A DNA stretch of 64,000 bases, from the NCBI GenBank assembly GCA_021776825.1, contig JAJFFG010000067.1:106439-170438 (forward strand), in the 5' to 3' direction. How positions within the stretch are numbered: position 1 is the stretch's first letter; every line of letters starts with the position of its first letter. The notes under the pieces are model-generated. The model was not told the DNA's origin, ran no database searches, and saw only the letters and a program-made list of their open reading frames with translations. Shown here piece after piece: positions 33,693 to 42,731 of this stretch. Made by a program: the position numbers and the translations under genes. The stretch comes from Planctomycetota bacterium. GTDB lineage: Bacteria; Planctomycetota; JAJSAM01; JAJVHW01.

Positions 33693-35654
33693 TCAGTCGG
33701 CACGGATCCGCAGGAGAGCCTCGGTCGCCGTCACACAGACGAGCCGGGACTTGTCCTTCGTCGCTTCCTCAAGGAGCGGGATCGCCGAGGCCGCGGCGGA
33801 GCCCATCTTGCCCAAGGCATGGGCAGCCGCCATCTGAACCTGCACGTGCTCGTCGGACAGCATGCGGGCGAGCTCGTCCGCGAGCGTCCCCGGATCCGGC
33901 ATGCGGACGAGCGCGTGGATCGACGCCACACGGACGCGACCGATGCGGTCCTCTAGTCCCACGAGAACAATCTCGCGATGCGAGGTGGCTCCCAGCAGTC
34001 CACGGTAGAGCGTCCACCGGACGTCATCGCCCTCGTGCCGAGAGAACTCCGCGAGCACGTCGTGGGCCTCCGGAGCCGGTGGCGCGACATGCACTAGCGC
34101 CAGCGCCGCGTGGAGCGGAACGCGGGCGTCGACCGAGTCGAGCAGAGGCGCGATCGCAGACACCGCGTCGTGCGCCGCGGGACCGATGGACCGGAGCGTG
34201 TCGAGCGAGTCCAGCGCACGCGGCCCGCCCGGCTCGATCTCGCGCATGAGCAGCGCAACGGCCGGTGCCGCGGCGGCGCCGTGGGAGCCGAGCGACTTGA
34301 TCGCGGACGACGCGCTGCCTCCGTCGGCTCCCTCCGCGCACCGGATCAGCGCGTCGACGACGTCGGCCCTGCCGCGACCGATGTTCCCGAGAACCTGCAC
34401 CGCGCGAGCGCGAACGGCGAGGTCGTCGCTATCGGTCGCGGCGATGACCAGCGAGATCGCCGACTCCTCTGCTACCGCGCCGATGCGGACAGCATCCAGT
34501 GAGGCGAGGCGCACAGGCTCATTTTCGTCGGTGAGCAGTGTCCCGATCACCTCCCGAATGCGCAGGTCCAGTTCCTCGGCTGGAGGGCGCATCCGGACGA
34601 TCAACTTCACGAACGCGAGTCGGGTGTCGGCGGATCCGTTTCGGAGGGCCGCCGCGAATTCCTCCCCCGACATGCTGAAGACCGATCCTGCGACGCGCGC
34701 CCCCCACGCCTTCGGATCCGTGCGTACCAGGTGCAACAGTTCCGGCACAGCCGCGCGAGCGGGTTCGCCCATCGACCCGAGCGCGTTCACGGCGCTTCGC
34801 TGCACGTCCTGGTCGGACGACCGCAGCAGGCGGGTGGCAGCGTCGATCGCCGCTGCGCCGCGACCTTCGTAGCGTGACAGGCTCTGCGCCGCAACAAGCA
34901 CGACGTTGGAGTCGACGTCCGTCAGCGCTGCCGTCAGCAGCGGCACGCACACCTCCGGCTCTGTATGCCACCTACCCAGGACTCGGAAGACGTCGATGCG
35001 GAGGTCCGTCACGGGATCGTCCAGCACGGACACGAGCGTGGACACCGCACCGGCGGGTGGATCGTCGACTCGCTGGAGCGCATGGAGCGCCGCCGCTCGC
35101 AGCGCCGGCGACTGGTCCTCCAGACCGCGTAGCAACACGGGTACACCGGCGCTGCCAATCGATACCAGCGTCGACGCGGCTATGTCGCGCCACGTGGGAT
35201 CCTCTAGGCAGACGGCGAGGTGATCCGCCACCGACGACGCGTCGGGGCCGTACTCCGCGATCGCCAGCAGCGCCATGCCACGCGTGTCGCGCTGATCCAG
35301 CGCCCGCGCGAGATAGGGCAGCGCGTCGGTCCCGAACTTCCGAAGTCCCGCGACCGCCTCCTTCGCGCGGAAGTAGTCCGAGTCCGGATCGACCAGGATC
35401 TCGAACCACGCGCGCATCCAGGCTTCGCGCTGCGCGGGATCGTTCGGGTCACCGGACCGACGCGGCGCGGGCTCCGCAGCGGGATCGAGTCGATGCCGCG
35501 ACGGTGCGCGCTCGTCGCTGGCTGGTCCGTTCGGATCGGGCGCCGCGCCCGCGCGGCCGGCAGACGTCGCCAGATCGGCATCCCCGCTCCAAAGCGCCAC
35601 GACGGTCACGCCCGCGGTGACGACGACGAACAGGGCGATCACGCGAGCGCGCAT
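33693..35654 (-). CDS. Membrane-anchored HEAT-repeat protein B
   Basis: 653 residues, ATG 35654. It has the same design as protein A: one N-terminal helix (VIALFVVVTAGVTVVALW), the linker APSRHRLDPAAE, 'DPNDPAQREAWMRAWFEIL', then HEAT-type repeats up to the C-terminus. The two align end to end, so they arose by tandem duplication with considerable divergence. It is the first gene of a probable operon that continues with protein A, then (after 182 bp) the ECF sigma factor. Divergent from the gene at 35714, 59 bp apart. Confidence 0.85.
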   Translation of the reverse strand: MRARVIALFVVVTAGVTVVALWSGDADLATSAGRAGAAPDPNGPASDERAPSRHRLDPAAEPAPRRSGDPNDPAQREAWMRAWFEILVDPDSDYFRAKEAVAGLRKFGTDALPYLARALDQRDTRGMALLAIAEYGPDASSVADHLAVCLEDPTWRDIAASTLVSIGSAGVPVLLRGLEDQSPALRAAALHALQRVDDPPAGAVSTLVSVLDDPVTDLRIDVFRVLGRWHTEPEVCVPLLTAALTDVDSNVVLVAAQSLSRYEGRGAAAIDAATRLLRSSDQDVQRSAVNALGSMGEPARAAVPELLHLVRTDPKAWGARVAGSVFSMSGEEFAAALRNGSADTRLAFVKLIVRMRPPAEELDLRIREVIGTLLTDENEPVRLASLDAVRIGAVAEESAISLVIAATDSDDLAVRARAVQVLGNIGRGRADVVDALIRCAEGADGGSASSAIKSLGSHGAAAAPAVALLMREIEPGGPRALDSLDTLRSIGPAAHDAVSAIAPLLDSVDARVPLHAALALVHVAPPAPEAHDVLAEFSRHEGDDVRWTLYRGLLGATSHREIVLVGLEDRIGRVRVASIHALVRMPDPGTLADELARMLSDEHVQVQMAAAHALGKMGSAAASAIPLLEEATKDKSRLVCVTATEALLRIRAD

Positions 35655-35713
35655 CGCACGATCGTACGGGGCGCCCGCGTCGCGTGGAGCGCGGGTCCCG
35701 TATCCTCTCCTGC

Positions 35714-37102
35714 ATGCAGCGTCCCGGCTGGGCGGTGGTGATCGTGGCGGCTCTCCTCTCCGCGCTGGTCACCGGCGTGGCAACGACGATGGTCCTGTCG
35801 GTCGACGGGCCGATCGCGGTGCCCGGTTCTGACGCCGTCGATGAGACGGCCGATGAGCGAGTCGCGGCCATGAAGGAGCGCGTCGCCCGCCTCGAGCGCG
35901 ACAACGCCGACCTGCGTGCTCGACGGGAGCGGCCGCGAGTCGTCGCTCCGCCGCGGGGGCAGCCCGACGGCGAAGGGCAGTCCACGCCCGAGCAGAACGC
36001 GGAGTGGTGGTCGAGGAACGCGGATCAGCAGCAGACTGGCGTGCCGAGGACGAGCGGCGGGTTCTTCATTTCGCAGGCTGAATTCGTCGCCCCCCAGGCG
36101 AAGTTGCTGGAGTTGCTCTCCGGTAACTCCGAGCTACGCGCCGACCTCGCGGAGGCGCTCGAGCAGGGCGGCGACGTCGCAGCGGCGAAGTTGCTCGAGA
36201 TCGTGCGCGATCCGGAGATGTCGTTGGCAGTTCGCGGGTGCGCTGTCGAGACGGTGGCCGCGGTGGCGCCAGCAGCGACGTTTACCGTGGTCGACGCGGT
36301 GCTCCGGTCGCCGGATGCCGAGGCTGGAGTGCGGGCGAAGGCGCTGTGGTCAGCGACCGCCGCGGCCATCTCCGGACACGGAGTGCCCGACTCCGTCCGT
36401 GCGCTCGCGTTCGACGACTCGGCGGACGCTGCGGAGCGTGACACGGCGCGCTCAGTGATGGTCCACGGCGCCCCCGACGACATGCTTCCCTACGTCGACC
36501 AGTGGGCCGCGAGTACGGACCCGAGCGACCGCCAGCGGGCTCACTCGCTGACGCGCGGCGTGCGCCACAAGTCGTATCTCCCGTTGCTGACGAGGATGGT
36601 CAACGACGAGCGCTATCGCGGCGCGGCGAACGACCTGATCGGCACGATCGCGCAGTTGAAGGACCGCAGTTGGAGCCCGGTGCAGATGACCGGTGAACCG
36701 GACACGCCGATCGGCGGCGATCTGGGGACGGCGTGGGCGAGCAAGTCGCCGCAGATGGGTCGCGTCTGGATCGAGCTGACGTACGCGCAGGCCGTCACTC
36801 CGTCTCAGATCCGCATCCGCGAGACGCTCGCCCCAGGCGCCGTCGCCCGGATCGCCGTTCGCGACGGCACCGAGTGGAGGACGCTCTGGGAGGGCGAAGC
36901 CGGAGCCGAGGCCGCACCACGGTGGTTCGCGCCCCGAATCGAGTCCGTCGACTTCACGACGCACACGGTGCGCCTCGAGCTCGACACCGACCGCGCCGAC
37001 GGATGGAACGAGATCGACGCGGTGGAGCTGATCGGTGTCGGCGGACTGCGGCAGTGGGCGCAGTCAGCGCGGGCCAGCACATCCTACGCCGACTCGAAGT
37101 AG
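35714..37102 (+). CDS. Membrane-anchored hypothetical protein with coiled coil and C-terminal beta domain
   Basis: 462 residues from ATG 35714. An N-terminal membrane helix (WAVVIVAALLSALVTGVATT) is followed by a short coiled coil (MKERVARLERDNADLRARRE), a Pro/Gln-rich linker, helical HEAT-like segments (about 130-310) and a C-terminal region ('VWIELTYAQAVTPSQIRIRE') that looks like a discoidin/F5-F8-type carbohydrate-binding beta sandwich. It shares a promoter region with the HEAT operon. Likely envelope-located; function unknown. Confidence 0.7.
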   Translation: MQRPGWAVVIVAALLSALVTGVATTMVLSVDGPIAVPGSDAVDETADERVAAMKERVARLERDNADLRARRERPRVVAPPRGQPDGEGQSTPEQNAEWWSRNADQQQTGVPRTSGGFFISQAEFVAPQAKLLELLSGNSELRADLAEALEQGGDVAAAKLLEIVRDPEMSLAVRGCAVETVAAVAPAATFTVVDAVLRSPDAEAGVRAKALWSATAAAISGHGVPDSVRALAFDDSADAAERDTARSVMVHGAPDDMLPYVDQWAASTDPSDRQRAHSLTRGVRHKSYLPLLTRMVNDERYRGAANDLIGTIAQLKDRSWSPVQMTGEPDTPIGGDLGTAWASKSPQMGRVWIELTYAQAVTPSQIRIRETLAPGAVARIAVRDGTEWRTLWEGEAGAEAAPRWFAPRIESVDFTTHTVRLELDTDRADGWNEIDAVELIGVGGLRQWAQSARASTSYADSK

Positions 37103-37239
37103 CGAGCGGGCGCAAGCGGGCTCGATCCAGAGTCGGCCGGACGCAGCGCCGGGCGCGTCCTTCGGGGCAGATCCGGAGGACGCCGTCAAGCCTCCCCGAT
37201 CGAGGTCTCCGTGAACGGTCCGCGACACTGCTTCCGCCG

Positions 37240-37445
37240 CACGTCCCGTCATCGGCTCCGTCACTCGCTCCGCCGCAGGTCTCGGCGCAGGTCCCACCAG
37301 GAGCTCCCACCAGGAGCTCCCATGAGGAATTCCCGTCCGAGGTCCCATCCGACGTCAAGTTAGACGTGCCATCAGGGACGCCGTCTGAGGTGCCATCAGG
37401 CGTCGTGTCAGGGGGGCCATCCGAGGTGCCGTCTCAGTTCCAGAT
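37240..37445. repeat. Degenerate 12-bp minisatellite
   Basis: Units of the type GAGGTGCCATCA recur head to tail with drift (for example at 37391-37402 and 37421-37432); a second unit CCACCAGGAGCTC is doubled at about 37297-37322. It is immediately followed by the conserved 55-bp element. The 466-bp gap (37103-37568) holds no other recognisable feature. Confidence 0.7.
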
Positions 37446-37446
37446 G

Positions 37447-37501
37447 TAACCTCTGGCCCCTCCCAACCGTCCCCCGAAGGGGGCGGGGGTACGTGGGCGG
37501 G
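37447..37501 (+). repeat. Conserved 55-bp G-quadruplex-like element, copy 1
   Basis: Begins TAACCTCTG, contains the small hairpin CCCCCGAAGGGGG, and ends GGGGGTACGTGGGCGGG. The G runs together with the preceding GGGGG give four tracts able to form a G-quadruplex. It matches the copy at 47663-47717 at 50 of 55 positions. Both copies lie just downstream of a short-period tandem repeat. Confidence 0.85.
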
Positions 37502-37568
37502 GTTGCGCCGGATCAGATCGCTAGGCTGGCCGGCCTGCTGACTCGTCGACCGGATCGCGCGTCGCTCG

Positions 37569-38570
37569 CTACTCGATCGAGAGTTCGACCTTCGACGTGC
37601 GGCGCATTCGAGATCGCCGTTGCCCATCGACCAGGTCGAACGTCGCGTGGTCCTCGGTCACGATCGAGGCGCCCGAGGGCAGCAGCGCGTCCAGCGAGAC
37701 CTGCACGGTTCCGGAGCCGCGGGCCGCGAGCTGGCGCACCTCGAACTCGGCGCCCGGCGGCAGGCCGGGCGGACGCATCGTTCCAGGCGCGCCCTGCTTC
37801 TCGATCGTCACCGCGAGCGAGAGCTGGGCGCCGTCCCGCGCTAGCAGTTCGAACGTCCGCGTCAAGCGCGCGCGCGCACCCTGGTTGTCCTCGGCGGAGA
37901 CGACCTCCCAGCGCGCCCCGATCCCGACCGCCTCGGTCGGCAGCGGTACGCCCACGGCATCCACCAGCAGTTGCACGCCGGCCATCACTCCAGGTGGCGC
38001 CGAGTCGATGCCGGGCGGCGGCGAGACCGCGAGCGTGCGTCCGTTGCCGAGCGCGTCGCGCTCGACGTCACCCCGCAAGCCCAGCCCCATACGCAGTCGC
38101 TCGCGGATCGTCTGCTGCGCGGTCTCGTCGATCGACCCGCCCTCGACGTCGGCGCCGACCAGCGTGATCGTGTAGCGCACGGTGTTGGCAGCCGTGTTGG
38201 CATCCGCGTCGGTGCTCGTGCTGTCTTGGCGTTCTGCCTGGAGGCTCATCACGAGCCAGCCGATGTCCGGCCGCTTCGGAACGGGTTGGCCGTCGACCAG
38301 CACCTCGAGCGACGTCCGCTGGCGCAGCGAGATCGTCTGTCGCTCGGCGACGGGGGCCGAGAAGCGCAGTTCCTCACGCGGCTCGGACCCGGCATCGATC
38401 AGCCGAACCGTCGTCGCGTCAGGGATCTCGACCGACGGGACGGCGGGTGGCTCCGCGGGCGCCGACGGCGCGCTCGGTGCCGCCTCGTCGCCACAGCTCG
38501 CGAGCGCCACGGCGAACGCGGCGACAGCCATCCAGCTGGACGCACGCGACGCGCGCGGCGCGCGTCTCAT
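37569..38570 (-). CDS. Hypothetical lipoprotein
   Basis: 333 residues from ATG 38570, which overlaps the rsmG stop (ATGA). The signal ends in a lipobox (VALASCGDE). A Pro/Ala-rich linker is followed by a beta-rich domain (about 50-330) with no enzyme motif; the pattern 'MGLGLRGDVERDALGNGRTL' is reminiscent of planctomycete DUF6263-type proteins, but that is a guess. It lies in the outer envelope, and its coupling to rsmG is probably only positional. Confidence 0.75.
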   Translation of the reverse strand: MRRAPRASRASSWMAVAAFAVALASCGDEAAPSAPSAPAEPPAVPSVEIPDATTVRLIDAGSEPREELRFSAPVAERQTISLRQRTSLEVLVDGQPVPKRPDIGWLVMSLQAERQDSTSTDADANTAANTVRYTITLVGADVEGGSIDETAQQTIRERLRMGLGLRGDVERDALGNGRTLAVSPPPGIDSAPPGVMAGVQLLVDAVGVPLPTEAVGIGARWEVVSAEDNQGARARLTRTFELLARDGAQLSLAVTIEKQGAPGTMRPPGLPPGAEFEVRQLAARGSGTVQVSLDALLPSGASIVTEDHATFDLVDGQRRSRMRRTSKVELSIE

Positions 38571-39253
38571 CGGCGCCGCCAGATCAGAGCTTGGCCTCGC
38601 TCTCCGCCCGGCACGCCGGTCTCTCGCGACGGCTCCGCAACGAGATGACGCCGCCGGATCTCCCGCGCCGCCTCTTTGAGCTCGTCGGACGGAGGGTTCG
38701 GGCCCTTCATCAGCAGGATGCGGCCGCCGTGCGCCACGAGGGGCGCGAGTTCGGCGAGGAGCGGCCCCGCGCGGCCAACCGCTCGCGCGACGCACAGTTC
38801 GAACCCGCGACGGCTATTGGGTCGCGCCTTCGGCAGGTCCGCGCCGCGGCATTGCAGTGCCTGGGCGTTCGGGACGTCCGCGATCTCGAGCGACTCGTTG
38901 ACGATCCGGACCTTCTTGCCGGTGCCGTCGATCATCAGCACGCGAGAGCGCGGCCACGCAATCGCCAACGGCGCTCCGGGGAACCCGCCGCCGGTGCCGA
39001 GGTCGAGGACTCGCTTCGGAGGCCGCGGCCCGTAGAGGTCGTGCCAGATCGGCACGATCGACAGGCTGTCGAGCAGATGCCGGGTCACCGCCTCGAGCGG
39101 ATCGCGGACAGAGGTCACGTTGACGCGCTCGTTCCGTTCCAGCACAGCGGCCAGGTACGTGAGGAGCGACCGGACCTGAGCCTCGCTCAACTTCAGCCCA
39201 AGGGCGTCGCCCCCGGCCGTCAACCGCTCACTCAGCGCCGCTTCGTCACTCAC
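38567..39253 (-). CDS. rsmG: 16S rRNA (guanine527-N7)-methyltransferase RsmG
   Basis: 228 residues from GTG 39253, with GAAGG seven bases upstream; an ATG at 39271 is an alternative. SAM-binding motif 'VLDLGTGGGFPGAPLAIAWP', then the acidic VLMIDGTGKK (usually DS..KK) and CVARAVGRAGPLL (RA motif) identify RsmG, which methylates G527 of 16S rRNA. The N-terminal helices LLTYLAAVLERNERVNVTSV also fit the family. No mnmG, parA or parB lies next to it, so this is not the usual oriC-proximal setting. Divergent from pruA. Confidence 0.93.
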   Translation of the reverse strand: MSDEAALSERLTAGGDALGLKLSEAQVRSLLTYLAAVLERNERVNVTSVRDPLEAVTRHLLDSLSIVPIWHDLYGPRPPKRVLDLGTGGGFPGAPLAIAWPRSRVLMIDGTGKKVRIVNESLEIADVPNAQALQCRGADLPKARPNSRRGFELCVARAVGRAGPLLAELAPLVAHGGRILLMKGPNPPSDELKEAAREIRRRHLVAEPSRETGVPGGERGQALIWRRR

Positions 39254-39409
39254 GCCGCGACCTTCGCGCATCCCCCCTCGGACCCCAAGGACCTCTGCGC
39301 GGCGGACGGATTCCGCTCCCCAGCGCCCACGGCGTAGACTCGCTGGCTCGCCGCCCAGATCGGTGTCCGGACGCTCCGGACGCTCCGGTGCGCACTCCAG
39401 GAGAGATCC

Positions 39410-41035
39410 ATGAGCCTCGGCAGATTCCACGTCCCGCGACCGTTCAACGAGCCCATCAAGGACTACGCCCCTGGCAGCCCCGAGCGCGCGTCGCTGGAGG
39501 CGGAGATCGCCCGTCAGTCGTCCGAGGTCATCGAGATCCCCTGCGTGATCGGTGGAGAGCGCATCTTCTCGGGCAACGTCTGGGAACTGACGATGCCGTG
39601 CGACCACAGCCACGTCCTCGCACGTGTCCACATGGCTGGCGAGGAGCACGTCAATGCGGCCGTCGATGCCGCCGAGGCCGCCCGCCACGACTGGCACCGC
39701 ATGCCATGGGAAGAGCGCGCGGCGGTGTTCCTGCGCGCGGCCGACCTCCTGGCCGGACCGTGGCGCGACCGCCTGAACGTCGCCACGATGCTCGGTCAGA
39801 GCAAGACCTGCCGCGAGGCCGAGATCGACGCTGCGTGCGAGATCATCGACTTCTGGCGCTTCAACACCTGGTACGCCGAGACGTCGATCTACGCGGAGCA
39901 GCCGCCGATCAGCCCGCCCGGCGTCTGGAACCGGATGGAGGCGCGTCCGCTCGACGGCTTCGTGTTCTCGATCGGTCCGTTCAACTTCACCTCGATCGCG
40001 CTCAACCTGCCGACCGCACCCGCGATCTTCGGCAACACGGGCGTCTGGAAGCCGGCCACGACGGGCGCGCTATCGGCCTGGTACGGCATGCAACTGCTCG
40101 AGGCGGCCGGACTGCCGCCGGGCGTCATCAACATGGTGGTCGGTCGCGGCGCGACCGTCGGCAACCCCGTGCTCGCACGCAAGGAGCTCGCCGGACTGCA
40201 CTTCACCGGTTCGACGGGCACGTTCCAGCGGCTCTGGTCGTCGATCGGCAACAACCTCTCGCACTACACGCAGTACCCGCGCATCGTTGGCGAGACGGGC
40301 GGCAAGGACTTCCTGATCGCGCACTCGTCCGCGGATGTCGCCGGGCTCGCAACGGCCGTACTGCGCGGCGCCTACGAGTACCAGGGCCAGAAGTGCTCGG
40401 CGCTCAGCCGCCTGTACTGCCCGAAGAGCCTCTGGCCGGAGCTGCGCGACAGGGTCGCGGCGGGGCTCGGCGAGATGAAGATGGGTGACGTCCGTGACCT
40501 CTCGGTGTTCCTCGGCGCCGTCATCGACGAGCCGGCGTTCCGCGGCCATCAGGAGTATCTGGCGATCGCGAACGAGTCCGGCAACGTCGTCGCCGGCGGT
40601 GGCTCGGACGACTCGAGGGGTTGGTTCATTGACGCCACGTTCGTCGAGGTCGCCGACCCGCGTCACAAGCTGATGGAAGAGGAGATCTTCGGGCCCATCT
40701 GCACGGCGTTCGTCTACGACGACGCGAAGTGGTCCGAGGCGCTGGACCTCGTCGACTCGACCAGCCCGTACGCGCTGACGGGCGCCGTGTTCGCGGACGA
40801 CCGCCGCGCGATTGCCGAGGCGACCGATCGCCTGCGCTTCGCCGCCGGCAACTTCTACGTCAATGACAAGCCCACCGGGGCAGTCGTCGGTCAGCAGCCC
40901 TTCGGAGGCGCGCGCGCCTCCGGCACGAACGACAAGGCCGGCAGCCCGCTGAACCTGCAGCGTTGGGTGAGCTATCGCACCATCAAGGAGACGACGGTCC
41001 CCGCGACGGACTGGCGCTACCCCTACCTCGGCTGA
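39410..41035 (+). CDS. pruA: L-glutamate gamma-semialdehyde (1-pyrroline-5-carboxylate) dehydrogenase
   Basis: 541 residues. Aldehyde dehydrogenase family with catalytic Cys329 (YQGQKCSALSR), catalytic Glu in IVGETGGKDF, and the P5CDH-specific N-terminus PFNEPIKDYAPGSPERASLE and C-terminal 'QPFGGARASGTNDKAGSPLN' and NLQRWVSYRTIKE. It oxidises glutamate semialdehyde to glutamate with NAD in proline breakdown. A proline dehydrogenase is not adjacent, so the enzyme is monofunctional. It is followed 36 bp later by the damaged DUF3303-like gene, whose intact relatives could form an operon with it. Confidence 0.95.
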   Translation: MSLGRFHVPRPFNEPIKDYAPGSPERASLEAEIARQSSEVIEIPCVIGGERIFSGNVWELTMPCDHSHVLARVHMAGEEHVNAAVDAAEAARHDWHRMPWEERAAVFLRAADLLAGPWRDRLNVATMLGQSKTCREAEIDAACEIIDFWRFNTWYAETSIYAEQPPISPPGVWNRMEARPLDGFVFSIGPFNFTSIALNLPTAPAIFGNTGVWKPATTGALSAWYGMQLLEAAGLPPGVINMVVGRGATVGNPVLARKELAGLHFTGSTGTFQRLWSSIGNNLSHYTQYPRIVGETGGKDFLIAHSSADVAGLATAVLRGAYEYQGQKCSALSRLYCPKSLWPELRDRVAAGLGEMKMGDVRDLSVFLGAVIDEPAFRGHQEYLAIANESGNVVAGGGSDDSRGWFIDATFVEVADPRHKLMEEEIFGPICTAFVYDDAKWSEALDLVDSTSPYALTGAVFADDRRAIAEATDRLRFAAGNFYVNDKPTGAVVGQQPFGGARASGTNDKAGSPLNLQRWVSYRTIKETTVPATDWRYPYLG

Positions 41036-41071
41036 TCGCCACGGCGATCGCGCATCGCAGAGGAGTGCAGC

Positions 41072-41582
41072 ATGCGGTTCCTCGTGATCGAGACGTTCCG
41101 GGGCGGTGACGCCGTCCCGGTGTATCGCCGGTTCCGCGATCAGGGGCGCCTGGCCCGGCCTTCTCACCACGTCGACGCGGCCTGCGGCCGGAACTCAGGA
41201 ACTACGAACGACGTACGACGTGAAACCTGGAGTTGGACCAACGAGAGAGCGTCCTGACCGAGCGGGGGCGGCGAGATCAAGGCGGACGCTGCGTGGTCAG
41301 GGGCTGATCCCCCCAACGAGCTGTGTCAACGCAGAGATCGTGGTCCCCGCGACGTGTCAGGCGGGGCGACGTGGGGAGAAGGTCGGGCTAGCTCCTGATG
41401 GGTTGCGGTACGTGACCTCGTGGGTGACGACCGATCTGACGCGCTGCTTCCAAGTGATGGAGTGTGCCGAGCGCGCTCTGCTCGATGAGTGGATCGCGCG
41501 TTGGAGCGACCTCGTGGACTTCGAGGTGCTTCCGGTGATGTCCTCGGAAGAGGCGGCGCAGGCGATCGCGCCTGAGCTCTGA
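41072..41582 (+). pseudogene. DUF3303-like gene split by a 238-bp insertion
   Basis: The first 28 codons (MRFLVIETFRGGDAVPVYRR...GRLA, 41072-41155) and the last 63 (GLAPDGLRYVTSWV... to the stop at 41582) are the two halves of a DUF3303-type protein (about 90 residues). Between about 41156 and 41393 lies extra DNA whose length (238 bp) breaks the frame and which has in-frame stops. At both borders a similar short sequence occurs (CTGGCC left, CTAGCT right), as left by an insertion. Joined there, the coding frame is restored (GRLAPDGLRYV). The inserted segment can fold (CTGCGT/ACGCAG, CCCCGC/GCGGGG) but has no IS or intron hallmark I recognise. Confidence 0.7.
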
Positions 41583-41596
41583 CGCCCACGACGCGC

Positions 41597-41619
41597 AACC
41601 GTCGGTCGGGCCGACGGTT
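41597..41619. terminator. 9-bp hairpin after the DUF3303 remnant
   Basis: AACCGTCGG (41597-41605) pairs perfectly with CCGACGGTT (41611-41619) around the loop TCGGG. It lies 15 bp after the stop and 31 bp before the next start. No T tract. Confidence 0.55.
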
Positions 41620-41650
41620 CGACAGGACAACGACACAGGAGGGAACGCGC

Positions 41651-41866
41651 ATGGGACTGTTCAGCAGAGAGCGCCCTGAGCCCGTTCAACTGGGTGATGT
41701 GACGCTGCATTGCGAGATCTGCAAGGGCACCGAGTTCTGGACCCGCGACGCGCAGCTCAACACCGCGGTCGCGTCGTTCTTCAGCCTCGAATGGACCAAC
41801 CCGACGGCGTCGTGCTTCATCTGCTCGCAGTGCGGCTACATCCACTGGTTTCTGCCGCTGGACTGA
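41651..41866 (+). CDS. Small zinc-ribbon protein
   Basis: 71 residues with GGAGGG eight bases upstream. Two Cys pairs (CEICKG and CFICSQCGYIHWF) form a zinc-ribbon-like knuckle; between them is an aromatic stretch (FFSLEWTNP). Similar small proteins bind nucleic acid or act as metallochaperones, but nothing here decides. No partner gene is evident. Confidence 0.75.
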   Translation: MGLFSRERPEPVQLGDVTLHCEICKGTEFWTRDAQLNTAVASFFSLEWTNPTASCFICSQCGYIHWFLPLD

Positions 41867-41946
41867 CTAGGTGGGCCAGCAGTCTGTCGGGGTATCGGCC
41901 TCGACGGGCCGCGCAGATTGGCGCGACAGGCTGCTAGGCTCCAGAG

Positions 41947-42564
41947 ATGCCTGTCCGCCCCTGGTTCCCGACGCTGATCTACGACGCGCCGCTCGAGAAG
42001 GACGGCGCGAAGTCGTTCCATCGCGAGCTGCTCACCGAGTGCAAGCAGATCGCCGAGGTCGACATCGACGGCCAGGAGTGGTGCAAGGAGCACTACCCGG
42101 CCGGGTTCACGTCGTACGGCTCGATGTGCCAGTTGCACCGGATGTCGCCCACGTTCGCGGAGCTCGACCGGCGACTCGCGCGTCACGTTCGCGCGTTCGC
42201 GCGGTCCCTCGAGTTCGATCTCGAAGACCGCTCGCTCGCGATGACCGATTGCTGGGTGAACGTGATGCCGCGCCACTGTGCGCATCCGTTGCACCTGCAT
42301 CCGACGTCGACGATCAGCGGGACCTACTACGTGAAGACGCCGCGGGGCAGCTCGAGCATCCGCTTCGAGGACCCGCGCCTGGCCAGTTTCATGGCCGCCC
42401 CACCGCGAAAGCCCGAGGTGCGCGACCGCAATCGCACGTCGGTCGAGTATCCGGCCGAGGCGGGCAGCGTGATCCTGTTCGAGAGCTGGCTGCGTCACGA
42501 GGTCCGCGCGCATCGCGTGGCCGGCGAACGCATCAGCGTGAGTTTCAACTACAACTGGTTCTAG
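41947..42564 (+). CDS. Putative 2OG-Fe(II) oxygenase (TIGR02466-like)
   Basis: 205 residues. The metal-site segment HPLHLHPTSTISGTYYV, later 'FESWLRHEVRAHRVAGERIS' and VSFNYNW match the TIGR02466 family, whose jelly roll carries the HxD...H iron triad (with Ser/Thr variation in the second position) and an Arg for 2-oxoglutarate. It starts with 'FPTLIYDAPL', also typical. Likely a non-haem iron hydroxylase; the substrate is unknown. Confidence 0.82.
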   Translation: MPVRPWFPTLIYDAPLEKDGAKSFHRELLTECKQIAEVDIDGQEWCKEHYPAGFTSYGSMCQLHRMSPTFAELDRRLARHVRAFARSLEFDLEDRSLAMTDCWVNVMPRHCAHPLHLHPTSTISGTYYVKTPRGSSSIRFEDPRLASFMAAPPRKPEVRDRNRTSVEYPAEAGSVILFESWLRHEVRAHRVAGERISVSFNYNWF

Positions 42565-42644
42565 GACCGGAACCGCCGCGTCGCCCCGGCGGGGCTCGTC
42601 GCGCCGCACAGCCCCAGCGAGGTCGGCTGCGCGATCCGTCGTCG

Positions 42645-42730
42645 TGGGGGTGGGTCAGGAGACCCACCCCTACGACGCGATCGGCCCAGTAGATCTCGAC
42701 GTACGGGCGGATCTCCTGATCCGCCCCGCG
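42645..42730. repeat. Two intergenic palindromes of the dispersed family
   Basis: GGGTGGGTCAGGAGACCCACCC (42649-42670) and GGGCGGATCTCCTGATCCGCCC (about 42704-42725) are perfect or near-perfect palindromes of one design with different outer bases. They begin the 815-bp gene-free gap 42565-43379, which otherwise holds the 166-bp duplication and copy 5 of the dispersed repeat. Confidence 0.75.
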
Positions 42731-42731
42731 G

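Noticed and set aside
41156..41393. Degenerate group II intron as the insert in the DUF3303-like gene
   Set aside because: No GTGYG start, domain V consensus or CTAC end was found in it, although a group II intron lies 20 kb away.
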